This document shows positions 8,326-17,220 of a DNA stretch of 64,000 nt, piece after piece. Numbering within the stretch: position 1 is the stretch's first letter; each line of letters begins with the position of its first letter. The position numbers were made by a program, and so were the translations under genes. The notes under the pieces are model-generated. The model had not been told where the DNA came from and did not search any database. It saw nothing but the letters and a program-made list of their open reading frames with translations. This DNA comes from Streptomyces sp. VRA16 Mangrove soil. Its GTDB lineage: Bacteria > Actinomycetota > Actinomycetes > Streptomycetales > Streptomycetaceae. The stretch covers positions 744,001 through 808,000 of the forward strand of contig NZ_JAFVLN010000001.1 in NCBI RefSeq assembly GCF_017377775.1, in the 5' to 3' direction.

Positions 8326-9585
8326 ATGACTGACGCCGCATCGACGGCAGCGCCGCACCAGGCGGCGCTGCCCGCATCGGAAGACCGGTCCACGGACGTC
8401 ACGCCGCCGTCGCCCGCACGGCTCATCGGCATCGACCTCGCCCGCGGGCTCGCGGTCCTCGGCATGTTCTCCGCACACATCGGACCGGACGTCACCGTCG
8501 GCGGACCGGTGGGCTTCCTGCTGGAGACCGCCCGGGGCCGTTCCTCCGCGCTCTTCGCCGTCCTCGCCGGCTTCTCCCTGGTCATCATCACCGGCCGCCC
8601 ACAACCCCGAACGGGCCGCGAGGGCCGCCGGGCGGCTGCCAGGATCGTGATCCGCGCCCTCGTCCTGCTGGTCCTCGGATACGTGCTGACCGCCCTGGAC
8701 ACCGACGTGGACGTGATCCTCAGCTTCTACGCCCTGCTCTTCCTGGTGGTCCTCCCGCTGTACCGGCTGCGGGCCGCGACGCTCACGCTCATCGCCGTCA
8801 CAGGTGCACTGGTCCTTCCCCAAGTCCTGTTCGTGATACGGAAGTCGACCGAGCGGAACGGTTGGGCGGACGACTTCATCGCCGTCGACCCGCTGGCTCG
8901 GCTCACCGGCACGGACGGGCTGGTGGAACTGTTGTTCACCGGTGAGTACCCGGTCCTGACGTGGATTCCGTTCCTGGTCGCGGGGATGGCCGTGGCCCGC
9001 GTCGACCTCACCCGGCCCGGCATCCGAACCCGTCTCGCGGCTGTCGGCGCCGGTCTCGCCCTGTTCGGCTACGGCGCCTCCTGGCTGCTGCTGCGGATCG
9101 TCCCGGGCGCCGTCGCGACCGTCGCGGCGGCCACGGACGGCGGGTCGGCCGCCTCGGCCTGGTGGTCCGACCAGGTCGGCTCCCTGAAGGACGGCACGCC
9201 GCTCGCCTGGCTCCTGGTGGCCGCTCCGCACAGCCAGACGACCCTGTCCGTTCTCGGCAACACGGGGGTTGCCCTCGCCGCCATCGCCCTGTGCCTCACC
9301 GTCGTGGACCGGATGCCGCGCACGACCCGGCTCGCCCGGCCCGTGGCCGCAGTCGGGATGTCCGCACTGACGGCCTACGTTCTGCACATCGTGGCCCTGT
9401 GGCTGCTCACCGATGTCTGGTACGTGTCCTGGATCGAGGACGATTCGATCTCCGGACTCCGGGTCCTGCTCGGCTTCATCGCGGCCGCCGTACTCCTGTG
9501 CACCCTGTGGACCCACTGGTTCCGGCGCGGGCCGCTGGAACAGCTGCTGCACACGCTCACGCTGCCCGCGCGGTACGTCAGGTAG
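8326..9585 (+). CDS. DUF418 / heparan-alpha-glucosaminide N-acetyltransferase-like integral membrane protein
   Basis: A 419-residue polytopic membrane protein with about ten hydrophobic helices. The N-terminal signature RLIGIDLARGLAVLGMFSAH, followed by RSSALFAVLAGFSLVIITGR, is typical of the DUF1624/DUF418 membrane acyltransferase-like family. The C-terminal DUF418 part contains LLGFIAAAVLLCTLWTHWFRRGPLEQLL. Members are thought to move acyl groups across membranes, but few have been tested. The ATG at 8326 lacks a strong ribosome-binding site; an in-frame ATG at 8290 is an alternative. Divergence from the two-component genes suggests regulation by that system, possibly in envelope stress or antibiotic response (inference). 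Confidence 0.85.
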   Translation: MTDAASTAAPHQAALPASEDRSTDVTPPSPARLIGIDLARGLAVLGMFSAHIGPDVTVGGPVGFLLETARGRSSALFAVLAGFSLVIITGRPQPRTGREGRRAAARIVIRALVLLVLGYVLTALDTDVDVILSFYALLFLVVLPLYRLRAATLTLIAVTGALVLPQVLFVIRKSTERNGWADDFIAVDPLARLTGTDGLVELLFTGEYPVLTWIPFLVAGMAVARVDLTRPGIRTRLAAVGAGLALFGYGASWLLLRIVPGAVATVAAATDGGSAASAWWSDQVGSLKDGTPLAWLLVAAPHSQTTLSVLGNTGVALAAIALCLTVVDRMPRTTRLARPVAAVGMSALTAYVLHIVALWLLTDVWYVSWIEDDSISGLRVLLGFIAAAVLLCTLWTHWFRRGPLEQLLHTLTLPARYVR

Positions 9586-9699
9586 CAGGCCGGCCAGGAC
9601 ATCGGCGAAGCGCCGGGGCACGGTTGGCACGGCGGCTCGGTCGAGGGCCCGGCCGGACGCGAAACGCATCTCCGCGACCCCGCGGCTTCAACGGCACCG

Positions 9700-10275
9700 G
9701 CCTGGTTTGGCGCTGTAGGCGGTGAGGGTCGGTCCGGCGTCGCCGGGCAGCTGCATGGCGTCGACGTCGAGAGTGATCTCGCCGACGGCCGGGTGACGGT
9801 GTCTTGCGGCCGGTGTGGTGCAGGCGGACGTTGTGTTGGTCCAGGCGGTGCGGAACTCGTCTCTGCGGGTGGCGAGTTCGCCGATGAGGCCGGTGAGTTC
9901 GGTATCGCCCGGGGCTCTCGGCCTGCTTCGGTGCGCAGCAGGGAGACGGTGGTGTTGGCGGAGCCGTTTCAGCCGGGGAAGAAGATGCGGCTGGTGAGGT
10001 CGAGGAACTCGAAGCGGCCGATGTTGACCGGGCGGGCTGGGGCGGTGAACAGAGGTGGTGCGTACAGGGCGCGGCCGAGGTCGTCGACGTCGAGGATGAC
10101 GAGGCGGCCGGCGTGGATAAACGCCGGTGAGCCGGTCATGGAATCCAGGACCCGCTTGAGGCCGGCGGAAAAGGTGCCCTCGGCCCGTCGCACCCCTCGC
10201 TGGGTCAAGGGCACCACTCCCTCCCCAGGCGGACGTAGTAGTCGACGCTGACACCCGCGATGGCGGGCTCGGGCC
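9700..10275 (-). pseudogene. XRE/MmyB-type transcriptional regulator, frameshifted relic
   Basis: Pieces of one MmyB-like regulator are spread over several frames. Near 10210-10270 the N-terminal helix-turn-helix remnant AGVSVDYYVRLGREW is followed by a stop. From 10217 to 9969 comes LVILDVDDLGRALYAPPLF, then PVNIGRFEFLDLTSRIFFP, the start of the MmyB ligand-binding domain, which again stops. In another frame TELTGLIGELATRRDEFRTAW continues, and after a further shift HPAVGEITLDVDAMQLPGD, then TLTAYSAKPG, ends the domain. Intact members have ~280 residues; here at least two frameshifts and loss of most of the N-terminal domain prevent function. Confidence 0.75.
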
Positions 10276-10520
10276 GACGTGGATGCGGCATCTGGCCGGT
10301 ATCTCGCGCCAAGTGCACTTCGGTCTGCGGGCAGGCCCCCGGCCGGATGGACTGGCGCGGTGGGCCTTTTCCACCATCTTCTAACGCTTTTCGACCACGC
10401 TTCGTAGTCGTCGCCTGCCTAGCGTTGGAGGTGTTCAGGCCGACGGATCGCGCCGGCCGGCCACAGCGGAGCACGGTGGCGAGCGGCGCCGCGCGCTCCG
10501 CATCTGAGAGGACACATCTG

Positions 10521-11537
10521 ATGAGTGCGAACGACGAACTGCGGGCGATGGATGAGCTGTATGCCGCGGCCCGTGCCGAAGGCGGCAAGCTCGTGGTCTA
10601 TGCGGGCGGTGACGCCCCCGGCCAGGCCGGGCTGTACTCCGCCGGATTCTCCGAGCGGTTCCCGGACATCGACGTCGAGGTGACGGTCGACCTGAGCAAG
10701 TACCACAACGGCCGCATCGACGGCATGCACCTGCGGGGCGACAACCGCGCCGACGTCGTTCACGTCCAGACTCTCTACGACTTCCCCTACTGGAAGGAGC
10801 AGGGGCTGCTGATGCCGTACCGGCCCCTGGGCCTGGAGCATGTCGACCCCGCTTACGTGGATCCGGACGGCACCTACTACGCCCTGTTCGCGTTCGCGTT
10901 CTCCAATGTGGTCGACACCGCGGTCATCCCCGAGGAGCGGGCCCCGCGCGAGGCGGTCGACTATCTGCGGCCCGATCTGAAGGACCGGCTCGTGCTGACC
11001 TATCCGCACGACGACGACGCCGTGCTGTACCAGTTCGAGCAGATCATCGCCCAGCACGGCTACGGCTGGCTGGAGAAGCTGCAGGCGCAGAACCCGCTGT
11101 GGGTGCGCGGGACCGCGACCCCTCTGGAGGTGATCGCCACGGGGGAGCGGGCCGCCACCTTCACCTCGTTCTACTTCCTCAACCCCGGCGCCGGGGACAC
11201 CATGCGGTTCCTCCCCGCGCGCGAGGACTTCTTCCAGTCCTGGTACCAGATGGGCGCGATCCTCGCGGACGCCCCGCATCCCAACGCCGCCAAGCTCTAC
11301 ATGAGCTACCGGCTCAGCAGCGCGGCCCAGCAGGCCTCGGCCCAGTGGCCGGCCCGCACCGACATCACCATCCCCGGCTGGAAGCCGCTGCCCGAGTACG
11401 CCAACACCAGCCCGAAGGGCTTCCTCGAGTTCATGGGCGACCGCGGCCGCGTCGAGCGGTTGCGGGGTGTGATGGAGGACTTCATCGGCCCCGTCACCGG
11501 TGACAACCCCACCGGCATCGACCGCCTCTGGCACTGA
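10521..11537 (+). CDS. Extracellular-solute-binding-like protein without signal peptide
   Basis: A 338-residue protein with the fold signature of iron/putrescine-type periplasmic binding proteins: GGKLVVYAGGDAPGQAGLY, FSERFPDIDVEVTVDLSKYH, RADVVHVQTLYDFPYWKEQG, and hinge and lobe II strands such as TATPLEVIATGERAATFTSF. It has no signal peptide or lipobox; GAGAGGAC is correctly placed before the ATG and the first residues (MSANDELRAMDEL) are polar. It therefore appears cytosolic, and no permease or ATPase is adjacent. It leads a run of five same-strand genes (SBP-like, NADP-binding, DUF2630, MoaF-like, AraC). Function is unknown; intracellular ligand binding or an enzyme derived from this fold are possibilities. 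Confidence 0.75.
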   Translation: MSANDELRAMDELYAAARAEGGKLVVYAGGDAPGQAGLYSAGFSERFPDIDVEVTVDLSKYHNGRIDGMHLRGDNRADVVHVQTLYDFPYWKEQGLLMPYRPLGLEHVDPAYVDPDGTYYALFAFAFSNVVDTAVIPEERAPREAVDYLRPDLKDRLVLTYPHDDDAVLYQFEQIIAQHGYGWLEKLQAQNPLWVRGTATPLEVIATGERAATFTSFYFLNPGAGDTMRFLPAREDFFQSWYQMGAILADAPHPNAAKLYMSYRLSSAAQQASAQWPARTDITIPGWKPLPEYANTSPKGFLEFMGDRGRVERLRGVMEDFIGPVTGDNPTGIDRLWH

Positions 11538-11672
11538 CGACCCCGGGCACATCACCGCGCACGACGAACTCGGGCATCGCGTCGCGCCGTTCACGAACCC
11601 CTGTCCGCGTATGCACCCACCTGCCCACGGACCCCGGACTATTCACCGCAGCACGCGCAAGGAGACCCCCAC

Positions 11673-12320
11673 ATGAAGATCACGATGATCGGCGCCGGGA
11701 GCATGGCCCACGGTATTGCCACCCGCGCTCTGGTCGGTGGCAGCGCCGTCCGTCTCATCAACCGTAACGCCGCCAAGGCCACCGAACTCGCCGCACAGCT
11801 GGTGCGGGCCGTGCCCGGCGCCGATGTCCGCAGCGGTCTGACCGAGGACATCGCCGACGCGGACGTCGTCGTCCTGGCCCTGCCCTTCGAGGCCGCCAAG
11901 GAGGTGGCGGCCACACACCGGGCGGCCCTGGCCGGCAAGGTGGTCGTCGACATCTCCAACCCGGTCGACTTCACCACCTTCGACGCGCTCACCGTCGCCC
12001 CGGGCACGTCCGCGGCCGAGGAGATCGCTGCCGTCGCGCCGGAGGCCCACGTGGTGAAGGCGTTCAACACCATCTTCGCGGGCACCCTCATCGCGGGCGA
12101 ACTCGCCACCGGCACCCCACTGGATCTGTTCGTCGCAGGCGACGACCAACAGGCCAAACATCAGGTTCTGGAGCTGGGCCGCACGGGCGGGCTGCATGCC
12201 GTCGACGCCGGCCCGCTGCGCCGCGCCCGTGAACTGGAGAGCTTCCAGTTCCTGCACATGACGCTGCAGGAGAGCCTCGGCGCCGGCTGGATGAGCGGCA
12301 TCAAGATCGTCCTGCCGTGA
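11673..12320 (+). CDS. NAD(P)-binding, F420-dependent NADP reductase-like protein
   Basis: A 215-residue Rossmann protein of the F420:NADPH oxidoreductase-like family. The N-terminal nucleotide site is KITMIGAGSMAHGIATRAL. It is followed by VRLINRNAAKATELA, the ADVVVLALPFEAAKEV strand and VVDISNPVDF, then AHVVKAFNTIFAG, a hallmark of this group. The C-terminus contains LGRTGGLHAVDAGPLRRAREL. Family members transfer hydride between F420H2 and NADP, but many Streptomyces paralogues have unknown substrates. It lies 135 bp after the SBP-like gene and 62 bp before the DUF2630 gene, suggesting one operon. Confidence 0.85.
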   Translation: MKITMIGAGSMAHGIATRALVGGSAVRLINRNAAKATELAAQLVRAVPGADVRSGLTEDIADADVVVLALPFEAAKEVAATHRAALAGKVVVDISNPVDFTTFDALTVAPGTSAAEEIAAVAPEAHVVKAFNTIFAGTLIAGELATGTPLDLFVAGDDQQAKHQVLELGRTGGLHAVDAGPLRRARELESFQFLHMTLQESLGAGWMSGIKIVLP

Positions 12321-12382
12321 CCGGCCCTCCCGCCCGCGGCAGCCGAACACCGGCCGACACCAACACCCACCGGAGCGCCACC

Positions 12383-12619
12383 ATGGACAACTCCGACCTG
12401 CTGGCCCGCATCCGTGATCTTCACGACGAGGAGCACCGACTGCACGCCACGATGCCCGCAGCCCCGTACGGCAACACCGCCGCGCTGAGCGCCATCGAGC
12501 GGGAGCTCGACCAGCTGTGGGACCTGCTCCGCCGGCGCAAGGCCCTCGCCGAGTACGGCCAGGACCCGCGCGCCGCCACCGTACGTCCCGCCGCCGTGGT
12601 GGCGGCCTACCAGAACTGA
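12383..12619 (+). CDS. DUF2630 family protein
   Basis: A 78-residue helical protein matching the DUF2630 pattern: LLARIRDLHDEEHRLHA, then a second amphipathic helix AIERELDQLWDLLRRRKALAEYGQ. The family is small, common in actinobacteria and without assigned function; its two helices suggest a helical hairpin. It is separated from the next gene by only 15 bp, so the two are probably co-transcribed. Confidence 0.8.
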   Translation: MDNSDLLARIRDLHDEEHRLHATMPAAPYGNTAALSAIERELDQLWDLLRRRKALAEYGQDPRAATVRPAAVVAAYQN

Positions 12620-12634
12620 CAGGAAGGACTCGTC

Positions 12635-12964
12635 ATGACCAGCACGACCCAGGTCGTCGGCCGCCGATTTCTCTTCGACTTCGGGCCCACGAACCAGTAC
12701 GAGATGCATTTCACCGCCGACGACGGACTCGATGTGACCGTGATCGCCGACCCGGGCTACCCGAGCGGCACCCTCAACACCTTCACCGTCACCCGCACCG
12801 AGGTCCGCCCCGACCTGTGGATGGTCACCTGGACGGAGCCGGACACCGGCAACACCGTCAGCCACGTTCAGGACTTCGCCGCGGGCACCGTGTGGACCAA
12901 CATCACCGACCTCGCCTCCGGCGCCTTCTGGAATCTGCGCGGCACCATCACCCCGCGTCCCTGA
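12635..12964 (+). CDS. MoaF-like lipocalin-fold protein
   Basis: A 109-residue beta-rich protein resembling the MoaF and MoaF-related domain family (calycin-type barrel): GRRFLFDFGPTNQYEMHF, the ADDGLDVTVIADPGYPSG turn, LWMVTWTEPDTGNTVSHVQD, then a final strand SGAFWNLRGTI. MoaF proteins occur with aromatic amine metabolism genes in other bacteria, but the biochemical role is not known. AGGAAGG precedes the ATG. It is the last structural gene before the AraC regulator on the same strand. Confidence 0.75.
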   Translation: MTSTTQVVGRRFLFDFGPTNQYEMHFTADDGLDVTVIADPGYPSGTLNTFTVTRTEVRPDLWMVTWTEPDTGNTVSHVQDFAAGTVWTNITDLASGAFWNLRGTITPRP

Positions 12965-13052
12965 CTGGGCGCGACCGGCAGCGGCCCCCGGCCCCTGGCG
13001 GCGAGCACGCTCAGCCCGTGCGCCGACGGCGGGCCCGGGCCATCGTGGAACC

Positions 13053-13976
13053 ATGACGCCGACGCACCGGCCGCCGGGCCGCCCCGCCGGCGAGATCCTC
13101 TCCGACCACTTCCGTGAGAGCTCCGCTCTGGCCGTGGGAGTGCGCTGCCGCGAGGTGTCCGCCATCCCCGCGTCCGTGCCCCGTGACTTTCTCACCAGCC
13201 CACACAGCACCGGCTTCCAGCTCATGCTGTTCGCCCACGGCGACTGCCCCGCCCATATGGTCGACTTCGCCGACCACCGACTGCAGGCGGGCGAAGTGCT
13301 CTGGATCGGGCCCCGCCAGGTGCACCGTTTCGGACCTCCCGAGCGGTACCACGCCCTGTACGTCGTCGCCCGGCCCGGATTCCTGTCGCCGCGGGTCGCC
13401 GCCCGGGTTGGCCTCGACGACCACACCCTGCCCTCCCTGCTGCGCCCCGGGGCCATGGACCGCGGCCGGATCGACGCCGCGGTCCAGCACCTGCGCACCG
13501 AGATCGACCTCAGTCCGGGCCTGTCGCCGGCCGACGCGGACGAAGCCCTGCGCCCCCTGTTCACGGTGCTGCTCCTGCACCTGTCCCGCGTGGCCCGCAC
13601 CCAGCGGGACACCGGGCTGGACGCCGCCGATCCCGTGCTCGCCGCGTTCCGCAGCGCCGTGGAGGAGCACTACCGGCACAGCCGTTCCGCCGTCGAGTAC
13701 GCCCGCATGCTCGGCCACAGCCGACGCACCCTGGACCGGGCCGTGCGCGCCGCCACCGGCAGGACCGCGAAACAGTACGTCGACGACCGCGTGGCGCTGG
13801 AGGCCAAACGCCTCCTGGTCCACACCGATCTGCCCGCCTGGCGCATCGGCCACCGGCTCGGCTTCACCGACCCCGCGAACTTCACCAAGTTCTTCCAGGC
13901 CCACGTCGGAACCACCCCGGCCGGGTTCCGCCACGACCCCCACACCACGTCACCCGACCGGACACAACGCCCCTGA
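13053..13976 (+). CDS. AraC-family transcriptional regulator
   Basis: A 307-residue regulator. The N-terminal half is a cupin-like sensor (GFQLMLFAHGDCPAHMVDFA, LQAGEVLWIGPRQVHRFG, where the His is typical of the ligand pocket). The C-terminal ~100 residues hold two helix-turn-helix units (SAVEYARMLGHSRRTLDRAV and LPAWRIGHRLGFTDPANFTK) ending FFQAHVGTTPAGFR. It follows the SBP-like/NADP/DUF2630/MoaF run with an 88-bp gap and is the likeliest regulator of that operon. The inducer is unknown. Confidence 0.92.
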   Translation: MTPTHRPPGRPAGEILSDHFRESSALAVGVRCREVSAIPASVPRDFLTSPHSTGFQLMLFAHGDCPAHMVDFADHRLQAGEVLWIGPRQVHRFGPPERYHALYVVARPGFLSPRVAARVGLDDHTLPSLLRPGAMDRGRIDAAVQHLRTEIDLSPGLSPADADEALRPLFTVLLLHLSRVARTQRDTGLDAADPVLAAFRSAVEEHYRHSRSAVEYARMLGHSRRTLDRAVRAATGRTAKQYVDDRVALEAKRLLVHTDLPAWRIGHRLGFTDPANFTKFFQAHVGTTPAGFRHDPHTTSPDRTQRP

Positions 13977-14462
13977 ACTCGTCACACCCGCTCACTCCAC
14001 GCCCCCGCCTCTGCCGACGCACGCTCAGCAAAGCGACCGGCAGCTCACCTCTCCAGACATACCCAGGCTCCTTTCGCAACAGGTGTGTTCGCCCGGCTGC
14101 GGCGGTCGCGGCCTGGTCCGGGAGAGGAGCGGTCGGTGCTGACCCGGCACCTGGCAAACAGACGATCCGTCTCCCACGGGCGTCGCCCCTCGTGTCGAAG
14201 CACGGCTGCCACGCGATCGTGGAAGCGCCGGGCGCAGTGTCATCGAAGAGCGGTCCCGATCGGCGGCTGCACGGAGTGGTCGGCGCGTAGCTCTCTTCGT
14301 CGTCGCGCACCAAGTCGAGCGCTGCGAACGACAGTGAGGTTTTCAACGACGTTTGCACAAGCACTAGATGGAGCGGGCGGCCGTGGACCGGTCGCTGACC
14401 GGACCAAGCTGCGGACGCCAGGCCCTCGCCGCGCGCAGTTCGTGTCCGGGCAGCCATGACGA
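13977..14462. other. Intergenic region with no recognisable gene
   Basis: These 486 bases carry open frames on both strands, but none shows a known motif, a clear ribosome-binding site or consistent third-position GC. The adjoining glycosyltransferase is a decayed fragment, so this may be degraded coding DNA. No strong repeat or RNA gene is visible. Confidence 0.5.
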
Positions 14463-14969
14463 TCATCGATCACACGCGTACGGGATCGCAGGGCTCGGCG
14501 CAGCCGTTTCCGGAGGAAGCGTGGTCCTGTCACAAGGGCGCGTCGGCCGTTCCAGGGAGGCGAGGAGATCGGCCAGGCCTCCTGGAGCGCGGCCGCGCAG
14601 GCGGTGCGCGGTGCGCACGGGGTGGTCGTCGGTCCGGGCGATGCGGTGCCCCGTCGCCGATAGCCGCGCGACGAGATCGCGGTCCTCGCCGGTGGCGAGC
14701 GGAGCGAAGCCGCCCACTCTGAGGTAGGCCGCGGCCGCTACGCCCATGTTGGCCCCGTGGACGTGCGGATGCTCCCAGGGAGTGGTGACTCCCAGAGGCG
14801 GGCGTGTCCGGTAGTAGACGGCGTCGTGCCGGCTGCGCGCGGCCCTTTGGCCCGTGTGTCCGGCCAAGGCCAGGCGAATGGTGCCGAGCACGGCGTCGTG
14901 GCCACGCCGGGCCCACGCCGTCTGGCGGGCCAGCCAGCGGACGGGCACCGTCGAGTCGGCACCCGTCAT
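14463..14969 (-). pseudogene. Family 2 glycosyltransferase, N-terminally truncated
   Basis: About 168 residues matching only the acceptor-side half of a GT2 enzyme. The first residues, TGADSTVPVRWLARQTAWA, are the DxDS..P region that normally lies ~100 residues into the protein. The rest includes HPHVHGANMGVAAAAYLRVG, ATGEDRDLVARL (the GED catalytic-base motif) and RTAHRLRGRAPGGLADLL. The nucleotide-sugar-binding N-terminal domain is absent and no homologous sequence is seen upstream in any frame. Although the frame is open, the protein could not bind donor sugar. It lies beside an SDR and a broken decarboxylase. Confidence 0.75.
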
Positions 14970-15144
14970 GGCCGGCCATTCTGTCGGGGACGGTCGGTCG
15001 TCACACGCTCCTCCTGTGCCTCGCCGACGACGGGGCGCGCCTCTCGGCCCGGAGTGTGGGACGTGTGGTCGGCTGTGCGGTGTCGGTGATCTCGAGCGTG
15101 AGCTGGATTCCCACGGGTGCGGGTCCGAAACAGAGGTCGCGGGA

Positions 15145-16134
15145 TCACGAACTGGTGCGAGGTCCGGGTTCCTGCTGGTTGGCCTCGTGCACAGCCCGGT
15201 CGTTGCGCTTGCTGCCCCAGGCCCTGATCCGCCGCGCGATCGGATGGCCGGGCTCCCCGGTTTCGGCGCCCTGGCGCAGTGGGCCTCGGCCCGGCGCGGA
15301 CGGCAGCAGCCGCGCGGCGACTCCGCTCAGGCGGGTGGTGAGGCCGGGAGCCACACCGTGCGCGAGCTGAGCAGCCTTGGCCGGCGCGGTGAGCACCAGC
15401 CGCGCCCGCCGCTGGACCACCGCGTCCACGATCCTGCGGGCCGCCCGGTCCGCGTCCATCGACAGCAGGGGAGCGCCCGCGGCGGTGCTGAACCAGCCGA
15501 ACTCGGCACTCGCGTCCCCACCGAACTCGGCCTGCCGGTGCGAGCCGGTGCGCATCAGCCCGGGATGGACGGCGGTGACGCTCACGCCCGACGCCGCCGC
15601 CTCCGCGTGCAGCCCCTCCGCGAGAGCGCCGACCGCGGCCTTGGCGCACGAGTACGGCAGCAGGTGCGGCACGCCGAGCAGACCGCCGACGGAGCCGACG
15701 AGGCCGAGGCGTCCGCGAGTCTCTCGCAGGTGGGGCAGCGCTTCCAGAGACGTGTGCAGTGCGCCGTAGAACATCGTGTCCATGGCGTCGACGAACTCCT
15801 CGGAGCCGATCGCCTCGACGGGCGCCACCTGGATGACACCCGCGTTGGCGATCACGATGTCGAGGCCGTCGCGCTCGTGGACCTCGCGCAGCACGGCGCG
15901 GACCGCAGCTCGGTCTCGTACGTCGCACACGGCCACGTGCACGGTCGCACCGGTCTCCTTGCGCAGCTGCGCTGCCGCGCGCTCCAGTTCGTCGGTGTCC
16001 CGGGCCGCGATGGTCACGGTGCATCCGCGCTCGGCCAGGTGCCGGGCGATGAACAGGCCCAGTCCCCGGGAGCCACCGGTGACCAGGGCCCCCGGGCCCC
16101 TGGCCCGGAACGGGAGGCGGTTGCGGTGGATCAT
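15145..16134 (-). CDS. Short-chain dehydrogenase/reductase (SDR)
   Basis: A 329-residue classical SDR with a long C-terminal extension. The cofactor site is ALVTGGSRGLGLFIARHLA (TGxxxGxG), with ARDTDEL favouring NADP. DIVIANAGV is the NNAG-type motif, and the catalytic Ser-Tyr-Lys set lies in GLVGSVGGLLGVPHLLPYSC and AKAAVGALAEG (YxxxK). The ATG at 16134 is the first that keeps the Rossmann fold in phase and has AAAGG upstream. The ~100-residue tail after VHPGLMRTGS is found in a subset of actinobacterial SDRs. The substrate is unknown. Both flanking same-strand genes are broken, so its original pathway may be lost. Confidence 0.9.
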   Translation of the reverse strand: MIHRNRLPFRARGPGALVTGGSRGLGLFIARHLAERGCTVTIAARDTDELERAAAQLRKETGATVHVAVCDVRDRAAVRAVLREVHERDGLDIVIANAGVIQVAPVEAIGSEEFVDAMDTMFYGALHTSLEALPHLRETRGRLGLVGSVGGLLGVPHLLPYSCAKAAVGALAEGLHAEAAASGVSVTAVHPGLMRTGSHRQAEFGGDASAEFGWFSTAAGAPLLSMDADRAARRIVDAVVQRRARLVLTAPAKAAQLAHGVAPGLTTRLSGVAARLLPSAPGRGPLRQGAETGEPGHPIARRIRAWGSKRNDRAVHEANQQEPGPRTSS

Positions 16135-16262
16135 CTCATCGCCTTTCACCGGGTGCGCTCGGGCTGACGTGGCGCGGGGAACGTGCCCCGTGTGCCCAAG
16201 GGCTGCGGACCGTAACCTCCTGGCAAGCCACCTTTTGCCTTGGAATCGTCTGCCTGGCAGCA

Positions 16263-17164
16263 CTACCGCTCGATGCCGGCCCGTACCTCGGCGGCCAGGT
16301 CAAGCGCGTGGGCCAGCAGGTCCCGGTCGCGCAGGACCATCTGGCGCCGCCATCCGTCGAGACCTGCGTAGATCAGGACCGACGGGCTCGTCGTGCTCAG
16401 CAGGTCCGCGCGGTCCTTCAGCACCTCCGGCGCGACCAGATCGCCCCGCAGATGGACCACCGACCCCTGCTCCAGGCCGCTGCCCATCTTGTGGATGCTG
16501 GTCACGCGGACGTCCGCGCCCGCGTCCATCGCCCAGGTCGGCAGATCGGGATGGAACGGCAGATGCGCGCCCCATGCCTCGTCGACGACCACCGGGCGGC
16601 CGCGCCGGTGACAGGCCTCGGCGATGCCGCGGAGATCGGCGCAACTGCCGTACGGCGTCGGGCTCGTGACCAGCGGGCCCACCGCGCGGAGACGGGCGTC
16701 GAAGGCCGCGTCCACAGCGGCTGCCGACGGCGGGTGGGCCGGCTGCCGCTCACGGTCCCAGCGCGGCTCGACCCGCACCGGTTCGATGCCGGACAGGATC
16801 AGGGCGGACACCACCGACTTGTGCGCGTCCCGGGCGATCAGCAACTGCTCGCCCGGAGAGGCCACCAAGAGGATGGCCGCCTTTACCGACAGCGAACTAC
16901 CGCACGTCGTGAAGAACGTGTGGTCCGCGTGCACGGCGTCCGCCATCAGCTCTTCGGCACGCCGGAGGTGCCCGCCGCGCATCCGGCGGTCGTCTAGTTC
17001 CCCCGACGCCAGCAGGTTGCCGAGGAAGACGGCGTCGCCGAGGACCTCGCGCACGTACGGGTCCGCGCCCCGAGCCTGTTTGTGGCCCGGCGGGGAGAAC
17101 GACAGCATGCTCGCCTGCGGTAGGCGTCGAGCGCCTGCAGGACGGGCGCCGCCTCGTGATTCAT
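16263..17164 (-). pseudogene. Orn/Lys/Arg decarboxylase (group III PLP enzyme), frameshifted and C-terminally truncated
   Basis: The authentic start is ATG at 17164 (MNHEAAPVLQALDAYRR), but a one-base deletion near 17120 throws the frame out. The next segment, MLSFSPPGHKQARGADPYVR, reads in another phase. Downstream the PLP domain is well preserved: HTFFTTCGSSLSVKAAILL, IARDAHKSVVSALILSG, VVVDEAWGAHLPFHPDL (PLP-contacting Asp) and VTSIHKMGSGLEQGSVVHL (Schiff-base Lys). Translation stops after AAEVRAGIER, whereas intact proteins (~480 residues) continue with a C-terminal domain that is absent. Two independent lesions make a functional product unlikely. A sequencing error could explain the first lesion only. 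Confidence 0.85.
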
Positions 17165-17220
17165 ACGCTGCCAGGACGTGTTCCCGTCGGTGCCGTCCCG
17201 CCAAGCCCCTTTTGCGGCCA

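Noticed and set aside
13977..14462. A minus-strand stretch with RIVCLPGAGSA, faintly like the start of a type II thioesterase
   Set aside because: No Ser-nucleophile GHS motif or downstream homology follows in any frame.
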